NCBI GenBank assembly: GCA_037176725.1 | Contig: JAZBRS010000050.1 | Coordinates: forward strand, 19,548,001 to 19,612,000 | Origin: Posidonia oceanica | Lineage: Eukaryota; Streptophyta; Magnoliopsida; Alismatales; Posidoniaceae | DNA: 64,000 bases | Reading direction: 5' to 3' | Notes under the pieces: model-generated | Database searches by the model: none | Told to the model about the DNA's origin: nothing | Seen by the model: the letters and a program-made list of their open reading frames with translations, nothing else | Made by a program: the position numbers and the translations under genes | Shown here: piece after piece, positions 1-11,554 of the stretch | Position numbering within the stretch: the stretch's first letter is position 1 | Layout of the letters: each line of letters begins with the position of its first letter

Positions 1-1094
1 TGTCAAGTAGTGACGATCTTAGGCAGGTCTGGGCCGAGTGGCGCCATCTCTTGTATGTGGCTACAGAGTGAGGCTAGAGCAGAATAGAGTGTCTTGCTGA
101 GCTTAATGCTCCCAAAGCGAGATCCACCTTAACCAGAGAGTCCACCAGACATGGATAGGACCAAAGCAGAGCAGAGCATAGCCAGAGGCTGTATACATAT
201 TGCAGAGGCTGAGGGTGCACGCCGATTAGCCGAACTCTCAACACCTCATCCGGGACTGCTACCCCAAGAGGGTGAAGACATGCATATCCAAAAGAATAGA
301 GGTCATGTGAGCAAAAGAAATGTGACAACGTGATATGCATGCTGAGCACAAAAGAAATATGCAGAAAGAAGTCGAAGAAAAAAGGCGCTCATGAGAGGAG
401 TGACTCGGACGAGCGTCCAAGCCACCTCAGCTATTAGCTTCAAGCGCCACACTGTCAACTGCACGGGATGCATTATCAGGAGGACCTGGCCCCACCCTCC
501 GAGCGCAGCAGCACACTCCAATCTCCTCTGCAGACATCTCTACTCCATTGGCAAGCTAGATGCAACTCCAATCACTTATGAGGGGAAAAGAAAGATCTAT
601 TCTATGAGCGTTAAAAGCGGTAGTCGATCCCCGAAGAATTGAGACAGAGGCTAAGAAGCTGCATCCAACGCTTCTGCTACTCTATAGCCAAAGGTTATAC
701 TTTGCAAAGCTGAAGCCTCATCCCGAGCCAAGAATGAAAAAGAGAGCCACCGACCACAACTCGGCATGGCGTCGCTCGAGGATCGAGATCTCCTGAGTCA
801 GGAATTGTAGAAGCATCCTCAAGGCACAGCTGCTTTGAGTCTAAAAGCCACCAAAACATGCATGCTGTAGTATATTGTTATCTTTATCTTCCCTTCTCCC
901 TGTTTTCGAAAATCGGGGCCGAGGACGAGCATTTTTGCCTGCCTTGTTCAGAGGCTCCGCGGTTTTCAAATTTTGCCGCCCATCGCGTGGGCAGGTCCGT
1001 GATGACCGGCATGTACCTCATTTGTCGCCTAGTGACGCCACAAAGCATGTCCGCGGTGAGACCATTGCACGCCTATCACGATGGGTTCCTGTTT
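1..1094. other. Unassigned left edge, probably internal 3' region of a Tat-like element
   Basis: No reading frame here is recognisable on either strand; the short open frames have no motif. Because tandem repeats, a polypurine tract and a 3' LTR follow on the plus strand, this is most simply part of the internal or 3' untranslated region of an element that starts left of the window. That placement is inferred from position only. Confidence 0.35.
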
Positions 1095-1895
1095 CCTTTC
1101 TGCATCCAGGCTGGCAGCCCTAACTGCTCGGCGATGGGTCCGTCAACCTATCATTTTATCATGCTATCATTTCTGCATCCGAGCTGGCAGCCCTAACTGC
1201 TCGGAGATGGGTTCGTTAACCTATCACTCTACATTCACTGCATCGGGCTGGCAGCCCTAACTGCTCGATCGGCTCTCGTTAAAATGTCATCCCGCATATC
1301 CTCATTGCATCTGGGCTGATATCCCCAACTATTCGGCGATAGGTCCGTTAACTTATCACCCTGCATTTGCATTATTCCATTGCATCCCCCACCGTCATTG
1401 CACTTTGCACGGTGAGCCCTTACGTCCATTTCACTGCATCCGAGCTGGTAGTCCTAACTACTCGGCTGACAAACCCATTAGTGTTGTCTCCGCCTTGCAT
1501 TTTGATGCCAGGGGCGCTTCGGCTGCCCCCTGGTATCGTTCACCGATACCAGGGGCATATTTATTTAGCTACCCCATGGTATCCCATTTCCATCTGCATT
1601 TGGGCTAACATCCCTAACTGTTACGGGAGCGTCTACGGACCTCTGCCACACCTTCGGGTATGGTATTCCCGTTGCATTCGTGGTTACAAGTTGTCCCTCT
1701 TGTAATCACCCCTCTTGCCTGACAGACTCGCTGGCCTATCACCATCCGTGGGCTGATAGCCCCAACTATCCAATGATGAGTCCGTTAACTCCTCGCGGGC
1801 TGATAGCCCCAACTATCCGATGATGAGTCCGTTAACTCCTCACAGGCTGATAGCCCCAACTATCCGGCGATAGGTCCGTTAACCTATCACCCATT
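1095..1895 (+). repeat. Degenerate tandem repeats in a retrotransposon 3' UTR
   Basis: About nine copies of a 45-75 bp unit can be seen, beginning near 1110, 1172, 1245, 1313, 1442, 1604, 1750, 1798 and 1847. The core reads GGCTGRYAGCCCYAACTRYYC, followed in most copies by a block ending GTCCGTTAACCTATCA. The last three copies are the most regular, at 48-50 bp. The array lies about 1.5 kb upstream of a polypurine tract and 3' LTR. In Tat/Ogre elements this is the hypervariable 3' UTR known to seed satellite DNA. Confidence 0.75.
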
Positions 1896-3400
1896 TCATC
1901 TTAGTGTAATAGCATTTTGTTGCATGGCATTAGCATTTCATCATCCTGCAGTCATCGCGCGACCAGGATCGTTTTCCCAGTTTCGCTTGCCCCGCGTTCC
2001 ACTATTTGTACACTGCATTTCACAGCATTCGCATTGCATAGCATCATGTAGCTTCTTTGTATCTCCTTGTAGAGTCAGTCCTAGTATTGCATCTCATCAT
2101 TACACGGGCATTGCGTGCTTAGGATCCGAACCTTTGGTTCGTGTATTGCTTAAGGTATCATCCTCGGCACCCGCAAGACTTTTGCAGCTTGCCGGCCTTG
2201 GATGGCACCCGCGGTAGTGCACGGCCTTGGGATCGTTTTTCTCGGTTCCGCGTGCCTAACGTTCCGCTGCATACCTTGCATCCCACTGCATAACATCTCA
2301 TGCATTGTACCCTTATTGCGTTGCCGCTCCTCTATGGTCCTTACACCAACTTCCGCATTCTGCTTTCCCGGGTTTCTTTCGTACCCGCCACTGCATGCAC
2401 ATCCCTTGCTTTACTTTTAGCATGTTTACTTTCTATTGTATCCCATGCACTTGCATTGCCATTCGTCTACAGTCGAGCTTTGCGAATGGCACCCCCGTTG
2501 CTTGGCCTACTTGCATTGGCCAGCGACAGCATTGCATTGCATTTCCACTTTTCTCGCGTGCATGCACCATCCCGCTTTCCCCTAGAGGAGCACAGCGCAG
2601 TAAGTGTTAGCATAGGCATACCATTTGCATAGCATTCCAGTGTTTGCATTCATCTACATTTGCATTCACTTTCTTGCATTGCTCAGGACCTCCTCTGCAT
2701 TGCATTGCCCCTTCTGCCTCTTCTGCCTGTTTGCTGTCTCGCCTGGAGGCAAGCACTTTCCCCTTCTCATGGCCTCGTGAGCTTTTGCTTGTTTCACTTG
2801 TCCCGAACGGACAAGGACCCCTGGTCTCCCCTGGACTAGCAGCCAGCCAGCCCAAGCGGCAAGCACGTTAGCCCACCCGGAGTAGTTCTTTGCGCAAGCT
2901 TGGACAAGCAGCCAACTTGCCGCATTGCACCGTAGAATCCCCTACTTCTTCTCGCATGCATCACTGCCCCAGCATTAGCACTAGCACGCACAGCATTAGC
3001 ACCTGCACTTTCAAGCATTAGCACTTACAAGTACAACAAGCACCCCATGCATCAGCATCGGCATAAGTGCCAGCACTCACCATGCATCAGCATAGCCTTT
3101 CCCCATGCACAGCACTCGCACGTGCACTAGTTCACACTAGTTCAGTCTCGGCATTTGCATCGCATACCAGTTCTGCACTAACATCTACACTAACATAACA
3201 TCTGCACTAACTTTTGCATTAGCAGGCATTGCATCGCATTAGCATCTTGCATCTGCAATTGCATTGTGGCATCGAGTCATGATTTCCAGTGCATCTACCG
3301 GATAAGTGACTCACGCCTATAGCAATTTGCGCTCCTGCCGGCGTCAGGTAGGGTGTCTTTTCTACCCTGAGCAGTAGTCTCGCTACGCTTGACCTCGCTC
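1896..3400 (+). other. GCAT-rich low-complexity 3' UTR sequence
   Basis: No gene is visible. The sequence is dominated by irregular short GCATT, GCATTAGCA and TTGCAT motifs, densest at 2960-3270. The last ~50 bases before the polypurine tract (CCCTGAGCAG...GACCTCGCTCAGGG) are nearly repeated, reverse-complemented, beside the H LTR at 62588-62625. The two 3' UTRs therefore belong to related elements. Confidence 0.6.
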
Positions 3401-3413
3401 AGGGAGGGGCATC
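3401..3413 (+). other. Polypurine tract (plus-strand primer site) of the left element
   Basis: AGGGAGGGGC followed by ATC directly abuts the TGTAGACACCCC start of the next LTR, as expected for the polypurine tract that primes plus-strand DNA synthesis. Near-identical tracts precede the U3 starts of elements B and H on the minus strand. Confidence 0.8.
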
Positions 3414-3620
3414 TGTAGACACCCCATTCTGACAGCCTGGAAGTTGGTTTCTTCTCCTGCAGGCTCGTGTGGACTCTGGAATGGCACTCCTTTTTTCTAA
3501 CCCTTTTCTACCCCCAAAACCAAGCCTAAAACCCTTGCCTAAACCCCCAAGCCTTTTTGCACCTTTTTTAAACCTATTTAGCCCAAACCCAAGCCCATTT
3601 ATAGCTTTTGCCACCTGAGT

Positions 3621-5775
3621 GTGTTGGACACGTCCAATGTTGGACGCCGGAACAGGCAGCGTCGAACGTTGGACGCCCTCTAGTCTGGCGTCCAACGGCT
3701 CGAGGGCAGCAGCGGCTGTTTCGACCCTTCCAGCTCACCAGCCGTCCAATCCCGTGCCTCCCCGCACTTACTACCTGTCCTCTCTCGCCCTCTAGCTCAT
3801 CCACTACCTTCCAAGGATGAGTAACTACCTTAGATACCCATCATTGCCCATTCAACTGGAAATCCCGCTCTCACCGCCCTCACACCTTCGGCTGCCCGTG
3901 TCAGCCACTGCCGTGGCTCCGCCGGCCATCTGACATGCCGCTGCCATAGCCCTGACATGCTTTGAGCCTCCCACACACCCATTGGCCTCTGACATTGCCT
4001 GCAACCGCCTGCAAACCCTCTGCAAGATCCGCTGTCAGCACCCAAACCCATGCCACTTTGCACAAAACCGCAAGTTCATGCCACTCTAGCATTCACCACA
4101 CCGAGCCAGAAGAGAATTTGCCACCTCCAGAGCATAGAAGGCACTCCCCTCTTCGTCCTCGACCAGTTGCTAACCTCTCCGGTGCTCCGAGCTGCTCAGA
4201 CGACCTCGCCGAAGTTGTTGCTGTCAGCACACCTGCAACGCCGGCAATCTTGGTAGAGCCGCCGGTCCAGACCGCCAAACGGTTAGTTTCTTATCACATT
4301 AGGTCTTGCATGCATAGTAGTACGTCCCCATCCAATTTTACAATTTATTTGACTCCTTTTGGACGTGATTCACGTCCAAGAGAGAGTTCAGTGTGTTGGA
4401 CGCACCAGCTGGTGCGTCCAACGTTGGACACCTGCTCTAGCAGTGTCCAACACTCTGCATTGCTTTGCCCTTGTTTTGATGCTTTCCATGCTTTATCCTT
4501 GCTTGCTTCTCTATAAATCCATGCCATATGCTTCCTTTAATGCTCTCTGATGTTATGCCACGCTTACTAGCTTCTTCCATGCTTGTTTGAATCCTTTTTG
4601 CATGCTTAATGTCCATCTGTCTCCTGCCTGTGTTGGACGCCAGGGTAAGCCGCGTCCAACGTTGGACGCTGGTTCACCTAGCGTCCAACACATCTGCTAG
4701 CTGTAGCTTCCTACCATGCCTATATCTTGCATATTTTTGAATGCTATTTCGTGATCCTTGCTTGCTTAGAGATGCCTGGCCCCTATGGCACCCATGTTTA
4801 GGTTTGCTAGGTCTTTGCAAGTTGCATGCTTTCATTTTTTGCAAGTTTAAATCCTATGTTCCTATGCATGTCTCCTCTTTGCTTAGTTCTTTTGGATTAA
4901 TTGCCTCCTTTGCATGTTCCTGTTAGTTCTTACATGCCTTTAATGTGTTTGCGTGCATAAAGGTGGGGTAGAGCTTAGCTCCCCCTTTAGAACAGGTAAG
5001 TCTGCATGCTCTGGTCTTTGGACGCCAGAGCCTTCAACGTCCAACGTTGGACGTTGCTGGCTCTAGCATCCAACGTCCTGGCTTTCCATCTTGCTGTTTA
5101 AAGCTAGTTTAATGCCCTGATCTTGCTTGTTTGCTTATCTCCTGTGTTCTTATGCATGTCTAGCTTCTTCAGCAACTGTTCTTTAATTTCAGTGGATTAT
5201 TTTGCTATTTTATGCATGTTTCTTTGTGTGTTGTGCCTCCCAGGGCGTTGTACGCTGCTGGAGCTAGCGTCCAACATTGGACGCCGGTCTAGCTTGCGTC
5301 CAACGACCTAGTTGTGTCTTTGACCTGGCACAGGTTGCAGGTAAGGTCTGAATTAATTTTTTATGCCTCCCTTGTTTGCTTGTTTGCCCCCTGCTCATCC
5401 CTAGTAGCCCAAATGCATGATCCCTATTCTCATCTATCACTTGTATGCTCCCTTCTCTCCTCTGTCTTCTGGTCTGTGTTGGACGCCAGCCACTCTAGCG
5501 TCTAACGTTGGACGCCCAGTATACAGGCGTCCAACAACCTGTATGCTTGGATCCTTGATTCTGGCTTGCTCCTTGCTTTGATCCCTCTTCTAATCATTTG
5601 TTAGGTTAGATCTGCATGCCTTGCACCCATTTAGCTGCATATTTGCATCTGTATTGCGTCCATATAGTTAGAATGCATTGTTTTTCAAAATTGCATGTTG
5701 TTTGCCTCCAGCAGGTGTTGGACACTAGCAATGCTAGCGTCCAACGTTGGACGCTGGTGTTGCCAGCGTCCAAAA
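3621..5775 (+). repeat. Seven back-to-back palindrome units in LTR1
   Basis: Units lie at about 3621-3700, 4391-4452, 4631-4690, 5017-5076, 5245-5308, 5476-5537 and 5715-5774. Each reads GTTGGACGC, a 10-14 base loop, GCGTCCAAC, then immediately GTTGGACGC, loop, GCGTCCAAC: two hairpins sharing the central palindrome GCGTCCAACGTTGGACGC. Several spacings are 228-240 bp, which suggests a decayed ~235 bp tandem repeat. In the second unit the first hairpin is a near-perfect 26-base palindrome. Element E has the same architecture with different stem sequences. Confidence 0.85.
4509..4520 (+). promoter_or_regulatory. Candidate TATA box of LTR1
   Basis: CTCTATAAATCC matches the plant TATA consensus and lies in the first half of the LTR, where a U3 promoter would be expected. 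The transcription start was not determined. The site falls among the palindrome units. Confidence 0.45.
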
Positions 5776-6329
5776 CTTGCAGATGGCTGACAGCCATTTT
5801 AAAGTGTCGATTTCGCTTCGTTCGCTGTTTTCTGCACTTTTTCGCTTCTTTGGCTTGCTGCGACCCCAATGCATGTTGCCCACTCCTTTGTTTTGATTTT
5901 GCACCCCGCTTTGCCCTGTTTTCGGCGTTTTGCATCATTTTTCGCTCCACTGCATGATTTTCTGCGCCGCCTTTGCATCACTTTCCGACTTTTGCATCAT
6001 TCTCCATGCCTTGCATTGTTTTCCGTATTTTCGCACCGTTTTCCGCACCCGCTTTGCTTTACTGCTTGCATGTCGCTTGCATTGCTTGGTTTCCCTGCCG
6101 TTTTGTTTTATCGCCTGCATTTGCATATAGGGCCATGATGCTTACTGCTTAGGAGTTCTCACGAACCAGCGTCCGCCCAGTTCGGAACACTAGCAGCGTG
6201 GCTGAGCACATAGATAGCACGTTTATTTCCAATGCATAGCAGGTAAGCATGTATGGCATTTAGGCATTAGGCTAGCAATTCCCTACATTAGCGCGAGATT
6301 GCCTAAGAAAGACAGACTCTCGGACGTAT

Positions 6330-6373
6330 CGGGGTGCCTAACACCTTCCCCGTGCGTAACAGGAGTCCTTGCC
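6330..6373 (+). promoter_or_regulatory. Conserved two-hairpin LTR module, LTR1 copy
   Basis: GGGGTGCCTAACACC, TTCCCC, then GTAACAGGAGTCC: a GGGG...CCCC-closed hairpin with loop CCTAA, followed by a second small hairpin. The same block is found in the A, D, G and H LTRs. In LTR1 the closing pair outside GGGG/CCCC is C-G. Confidence 0.7.
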
Positions 6374-6710
6374 CTTTCTCTTGGCTCGCATCGACCTCTC
6401 CTTTATCCTAGGCATGAGTCATAGCATAGCATAGCATAGCATAGTTTAGCTTAGCATTGCATTCCTTTGCCCCTCCTTGCATCCGGTTTTGCATGTCTTT
6501 TCATGCTTAACCCTTGGTTTTCCTTGTCTTCCAATTCAATAGACCCGGTGGCGACTCCGATTTGTCTTATCATTTCTTTTCTTTTCTTTTACCAGCGTTT
6601 CTGAGTCGAGATTCTTCCCTCGGATCCAGCCGCATATAGTGAGCCTATTTTGATCGGTGCACGCAAGCTTTGGTAACGTGCATGGACGATTAGGATTCAG
6701 GATTACTACA

Positions 6711-8076
6711 CCTACTGGCCTGTGTCTCTCACGAGTCACAGCCAGCTCAGTGTCACCACACCAAACACTAAGCCCACATCTAATCTTGGGATAAATCATG
6801 ATCCCTAAGATCCATCTAAACCATTTAGGGGAGAACTTAGTATTTCTAAGTTCTATAGTATTTTATTCTAACCACAATACCTAGAAAAACTTGCTAATTT
6901 ATTTTAGGCATTCCCTAGAATCAATCTAATTATTATCCTACTCATTCTATGTCTAAAAATACCTACAAGGTCAACACCTAAGGTAGCAACACTAAGCTAC
7001 CCAAAACCCAACCCATAACACTTAGAAATGGGTACAGGGGGTCTGGTTCAGCAGACCGTTCCAAAACGGTCGACCGAACCAGGGCCTGCTTTCCCCTTGT
7101 CTAGTGAACCAAATTAGTAGACCGAATAGATCCAGTCGACCGATTTCTGGGTTTAGGGAATTTAGGAAGCAAGATCGGCATAACGAAATGGTTCGATATG
7201 CCGAAATGGTTAATTCTATGAGTTTAATACGTACATTAACAGAATATGCACTTCCAAGTAAGAACATGAGGATTACGAAAGACACAAGGGTAGGTGACTG
7301 AGACAGCATAGCCACAACAAGACTCTGTAGAAAGGAAAAAAGAAATTACATGACAACTGTAGGCACTCCCTTTTGACAGACTTGCAATTGGAGAATCTCT
7401 GGTGATTTGATCAGTTTGTGGCATAGTGAAACCCCATTTCAAATCCTAACCCAATTTCAAACCCAATTTCAAATCCTAAACCAACCCAGAACATTTCAAA
7501 TACCCAGAACCCAACATCACAAGCCTTCATAAAGCCTAAAACCCAATGATGGGTCAAGGACAAGGAAATAGGCCTGGATTTCACTATACAGGCCCAGTCC
7601 ACTGAGTTGTATGCTTGGTCGCCACTTGTAGAGGCGACTAAACCCTGTCGCCACTTGTAGAGGCGACTAGATTCTGTCGCAACTCTAAGCGGCGACTGGA
7701 TTTGTCGCTAGCGAGATCAGCAATTTTCTATAACTCAGACCACTGCTTGAATTTCATCCCGCCTGCCACCACCGGTCACCTCCTCTACCGCATGGCCTGC
7801 CACCCCGTCCTCTCCCACACTTACTTTCCACTACCTCCACGCACTACACGCCAACGACCACTTACTTCCCTGCCACCGGTCACCCTCTCCATCGACGGCC
7901 TTCCCGCTCTCTCCCAAGCCACTGACCGGCAACCCTACCACCGACGACTTCTTCGTCGTCCTTCCCTACCTACACCTGCGCCACTTACTTCCTCGACTAC
8001 CAAGCCCGCTCTCAACCACCCTCACTACCACCACCTGCTCCACTGAGCCCTTGGCCGGCAAACAAAACCAACACAC
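6711..8076. other. Unassigned spacer between LTR1 and element A
   Basis: No recognisable gene or LTR terminus. The stretch includes a block with GGTCGACC and GAACC/GGTTC inverted repeats (about 7040-7205), an array of GTCGCC/GGCGAC hairpins (7619-7706), and a C-rich open stretch at 7702-8046 with no domain. It may be part of a further, truncated LTR into which A inserted, because element B carries the same GTCGCC hairpins in its LTR. That is inference. Confidence 0.35.
7619..7706 (+). repeat. Tandem GTCGCC/GGCGAC hairpin repeats
   Basis: Three consecutive ~29 bp units read GTCGCCACTTGTAGAGGCGACT or a variant. Each can fold as GTCGCC, loop, GGCGAC. The third has GTCGCAACTCTAAGCGGCGAC. Similar hairpins recur in both LTRs of element B and in its leader. 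Confidence 0.75.
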
Positions 8077-8625
8077 TGTAGACACCCCATTTTTACAGGT
8101 ATTCATCGACGGACGCTTCCAGAGGAGAAGGCTCGGTTGTAGTGGACCTAACCCCACTCCAGATCTCAACAAACCATCCCAAAAGCCACCTCACATCCAA
8201 TACACAGCAAAGCCCAAGCCCACCAACAGCCCAACACCTTGGAATAAGCTCAAAATCCAGCTACTGTCTTCTGATACAAACTCAGTGTCTCTAAACAGCG
8301 TCAATTCATGACATCTATAGAAGATGGAATCAGCCAGTGTCTACCTCAAATGTAGATAAGCGGTGCTCTATGCAGGCGCGTATTGCTGGCGCGATGCTTT
8401 GTTTCAGTTAAAACTGACAGAAGGATTCTTTTGCCATTCCACTTGGGTGAACCTTCGATCCACTCACCTCATTGGCCCTCCCCGATCTAATGGTGTACCA
8501 CATTACATCAGGACGATCCAGACCTCCATCCAAAGCCCATTTCCGAACATATCCCACGTGGTTTTGAATCAAAACCATGCATTTCCCACGTCGATCAACC
8601 AACGACATCTGAGCCCCGAGCCACC

Positions 8626-8634
8626 CTATAAAAC
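8626..8634 (+). promoter_or_regulatory. TATA box of the element A LTR
   Basis: CTATAAAAC lies about 550 bp into the LTR and is followed by a C-rich tract, a typical plant core promoter layout. Transcription probably starts about 30 bp downstream. Confidence 0.6.
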
Positions 8635-10041
8635 ACGCCCTTGTCCCTCCATTTGAGGCCCCCCGCTGAAAGTTGCCTTGAGATCGTCTTGAGACCACCG
8701 GAGCCCTTGCATCCCTGTGGAATCCCACTGCAGCCTAGCCTTCTGGAGTTCGTCGCCTTCCACCGAGAGCACGTGTTGACTCTTCACAGCTGAGCACCTC
8801 TGTCCCTTAGCGTAGCATTAGCTATTACACGCTTCGAGTTTTCTTTAGCTTCATTGCTATCCATCGTTCGTTTTTCCGATTTTCCATTCTACTGCCGCCG
8901 ACGAACTTTGTTTTCTTCTGTGTTTTCTGCCTTCGCATTGCATCCAGAAGACCTGTTCGACCTCCACGACCACCGACCTTGGCTCACAGCGGAGCTAGAT
9001 TGAGTCTCCGGCCATGACAGCGGCCGGCGACCCATTCCTTTCCCACGAATTGCCGTCAGGTGGGGAGGCCATTGCATGCATGCATTCTGTTGTTGTTCTG
9101 CTCCCTGTGATGCATTATCATCTTCTTTAGCTTCGTCAGTCATCACTTCGTAGCTTTCATTCTTGCATTCTGCTTAATTGTGCAACGAGGCAGCGGTCTA
9201 TTCTACATTTTTTGGTGCGAACAAGACAAGCGACAAGATACGGTGCCAGTATTAGGCGCTACCATTGGGCACATCTATACAGTGTCGTTATCTAGCATGA
9301 CTTGTCAGCGCGCAGCCTGGAACCAGAATAGTTCCACAACCGATGTGCTTTCTGACTTTTGCAGTCTTTTATGATTGTCTTGCATCTCCTTTTGATTCAT
9401 CCAATATCTGCTCGCTTGGTTTTATGTCTTGTATGCCAAGTGTTTGTACTTTGAGATCTGTGGTCTCCCTGTAATTCTTGAAACGTGTTCTGTGAGCGAC
9501 AGGATCACATGTATCTTATACGTGTTACCTTTGGGTGCGTGCATAAGGCATCTGTATCCAACGCTACCTGCAGGCACGCATCCTGAACTAGAGTTTGACC
9601 ATATGCAGAGTTTTGTTTCTCTGTTTACTCATCCATTCTCATCCTCCGCTGGTTCCTGCATCCATGTTTTATCTTGACTTGCATCGCCTTGCATGGATTT
9701 CGATGTTTTGATTTCTGATTGCATGCATAGAGCAATGATGATTACTATCAGGAGTTCATTTGAATTGCCGGCGCGATGACTGAGCGGAAATCCCCAGCTG
9801 ATGATCCCAGCGTGCCTTAGTGGCGCGAGTGCCCAGTTTAAGTCCCAGAACACTGGTAGCGTACCTGAGCCCAGTCTTCATGTTTTAAAATGCATTCCCT
9901 TCATTATCAGCATTCTGCATGTTTCAAAATGTCATAGCATCGCATCTTTGCATTTTGCTTCTTGAAGCATACATTAACTGGCATGATTCGCCTACATTGA
10001 CTATGCAAAAGCGGAAGTGGACCAGGAAGACCGCTCCTCGG

Positions 10042-10093
10042 GTGCATGGGGGTGCCTAATACCTTCCCCATGCGCAACAGAAGTCCTTACCCA
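10042..10093 (+). promoter_or_regulatory. Conserved two-hairpin LTR module, element A copy
   Basis: The stem GCATGGGG pairs with CCCCATGC around GTGCCTAATACCTT. The other copies have C-G at the pair next to GGGG/CCCC where A has T-A, a compensatory pair change. A second part, CAACAGAAGTCCTTAC, is a decayed form of the second hairpin. Confidence 0.65.
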
Positions 10094-10428
10094 TCTCTCT
10101 AGACCGCAGCGACCTCGTGTCGCATCCTTTCGAGTCGGATTTCATGTTTCTTTGCATCGCATCGCATGTTTTCCTTTTGTTTCCTTATTCGGTTTTCCTC
10201 GTCTTCCTGCATTTAATAGACTAGGTGGCGACTCCCCTTCATTTACCCTTTTTCCCTCGTTTTTACGCTTTTTTCCTTATTCTGGTGTTTTCCCGAGTCT
10301 AGCATCCACCCTCGGATTCACCAATTCCATGATCCCTTCGAACCGACGATCGGGGACGCGTGCAAGCTCTTGGCAGCGATCTGCCCCCCTTAAGGTCACC
10401 GGGACCCCCGAAGACGTTCACAGGAAAG

Positions 10429-10446
10429 TGGCGACTCCGCTAGGGA
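10429..10446 (+). other. Primer binding site of element A
   Basis: TGGCGACTCCGCTAGGGA begins with TGG, the complement of a tRNA CCA end, just downstream of the LTR end. It matches the TGGCGACTCC-type PBS common in Tat elements. I did not assign the tRNA with certainty; arginine tRNA is reported for Ogre. Confidence 0.7.
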
Positions 10447-11554
10447 TACTAGACTCCAGCTTCCGTTTTTTGCCCTTTCCGCTTTTTGCATAGTCTTAGC
10501 TTTGCTTATTTTAGCTTGCAGCTTTGGTTTACAGTATTTGAGTACTACCTCTGTTTTGCTATGAATCATGCCTTTTGTTTGGTGATTGCTTCATTTCACA
10601 CAAACATGCTATGACACTACACATGCATATATCATGCTTGTATATGCCTTTTGATGTGTTGGATGTTTCTCATTTTTCACTAATCGTGATGCACAAACAA
10701 CAACACATGCCATGTACATGCCTTTTGAAGTGGTGTATGATGAATGCTTGCCATGTCTTCTTGTTTTTCTTCCCTTCTAGCATTAGGTCTAAAGAAGATT
10801 AGAGATGTGATTGCCTCTCTCTTGGTTTAACTAAAACATGCAAGTAAAAGGAACATCTGGGCTTACTAGATCCTACACACACCTTTTCATCCCCCATGGT
10901 TAAAAAATGCAAGTAAAAACTTAACTCATATTTGCATGATTGATCATATAAGGCATGCATCCTCTCATCTGAGTCCACCTACCAGTCTGAGAAGGATAGG
11001 TCTAGTCTCTCGTTCTATAGCTTCGGCATGGGACGGTCGGCTAGTCTATTCCCCCTTGTCCGAGGTCACGTCGGTGTTTGTAGAGGTACACGCTTACTGC
11101 TACTGTAGGAGACATGACCTACGGATTCACCACTAGTCTCTCCTTTACCATTGGCTTCGGTTGGGATAAGGAAAAGGCAGGGCCTATTTTTTCTATCCTG
11201 AGTCAGAGACCCGTACACCTGAGAGAGTCCGAAGTAGACAACTACTAGGACACACTAGATAGGGTGAGAGAGCACATACTAGAAAGCATGCATATGTGCC
11301 ATTCATACCACATTTAAACACTTGCATTTCGTCTTCAGGTTTTAACACTTGTTTGTTTGTGTTTGCCTCCACAGGTCTGTGTGCGAGTTCCTTAGCTGGA
11401 GCTCGAGTCTGTTTTTCTTCGCTCACACCCCTGTTGTGACGATCTTTCTCGATCCTTCTTTCCCAAGTTACTCGTCGAGTTCGACGATAGCTCGCCTTAG
11501 GCGTCGTTCCCTTTTTCCCAGCCACAGTCCGATTGTCACTCGCTCACGGTCAGC
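10447..11554 (+). other. Element A leader
   Basis: Untranslated leader between PBS and gag. No conserved motif is recognised. The open stretch running into gag from 11349 has no upstream domain. Confidence 0.5.

Larger units (their letters stand above)
3414..6710 (+). mobile_element. 3' LTR (3.3 kb) of a Tat/Ogre-like Ty3/gypsy element (LTR1)
   Basis: The LTR starts TGTAGACACCCC after a polypurine tract and ends GATTACTACA. The same terminal sequence closes the solo LTR G at 49324 and the H LTR at 56687 (minus). It contains a TATA-like site near 4511, seven palindromic minisatellite units (3621-5775), a T/C-rich 3' part, the conserved hairpin modules (6115-6375) and a TGGCGACTCC block at 6549, about 160 bp before its end. 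The preceding tract makes this a 3' LTR, so the element body and 5' LTR lie left of the window. Confidence 0.8.
8077..10422 (+). mobile_element. 5' LTR of element A (2.35 kb)
   Basis: Starts TGTAGACACCCCATTTTTAC and is inferred to end ...GTTCACA, six bases before the PBS. It holds a TATA box at 8626, a version of the conserved hairpin module (10042-10093), and a TGGCGACTCC block at 10226 that resembles the PBS about 200 bp downstream. No polypurine tract precedes it, which agrees with a 5' LTR. The 5-base flank on the left is ACACA-like; its partner is not in the window. Confidence 0.75.

Noticed and set aside
1095..1895. CRISPR-like regular repeat/spacer appearance (also 63111-64000)
   Set aside because: Repeats are degenerate or contiguous, with no unique spacers, and the context is a plant retrotransposon 3' UTR.
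6549..6566. TGGCGACTCCGAT as a possible PBS after LTR1
   Set aside because: It lies inside the LTR (the end is at 6710, by match to G and H). LTR1 follows a polypurine tract, so it is a 3' LTR without a PBS.
10017..10493. 158-codon open frame across the end of A's LTR and the PBS
   Set aside because: It spans the LTR/PBS boundary and contains the conserved non-coding hairpin block; no domain.
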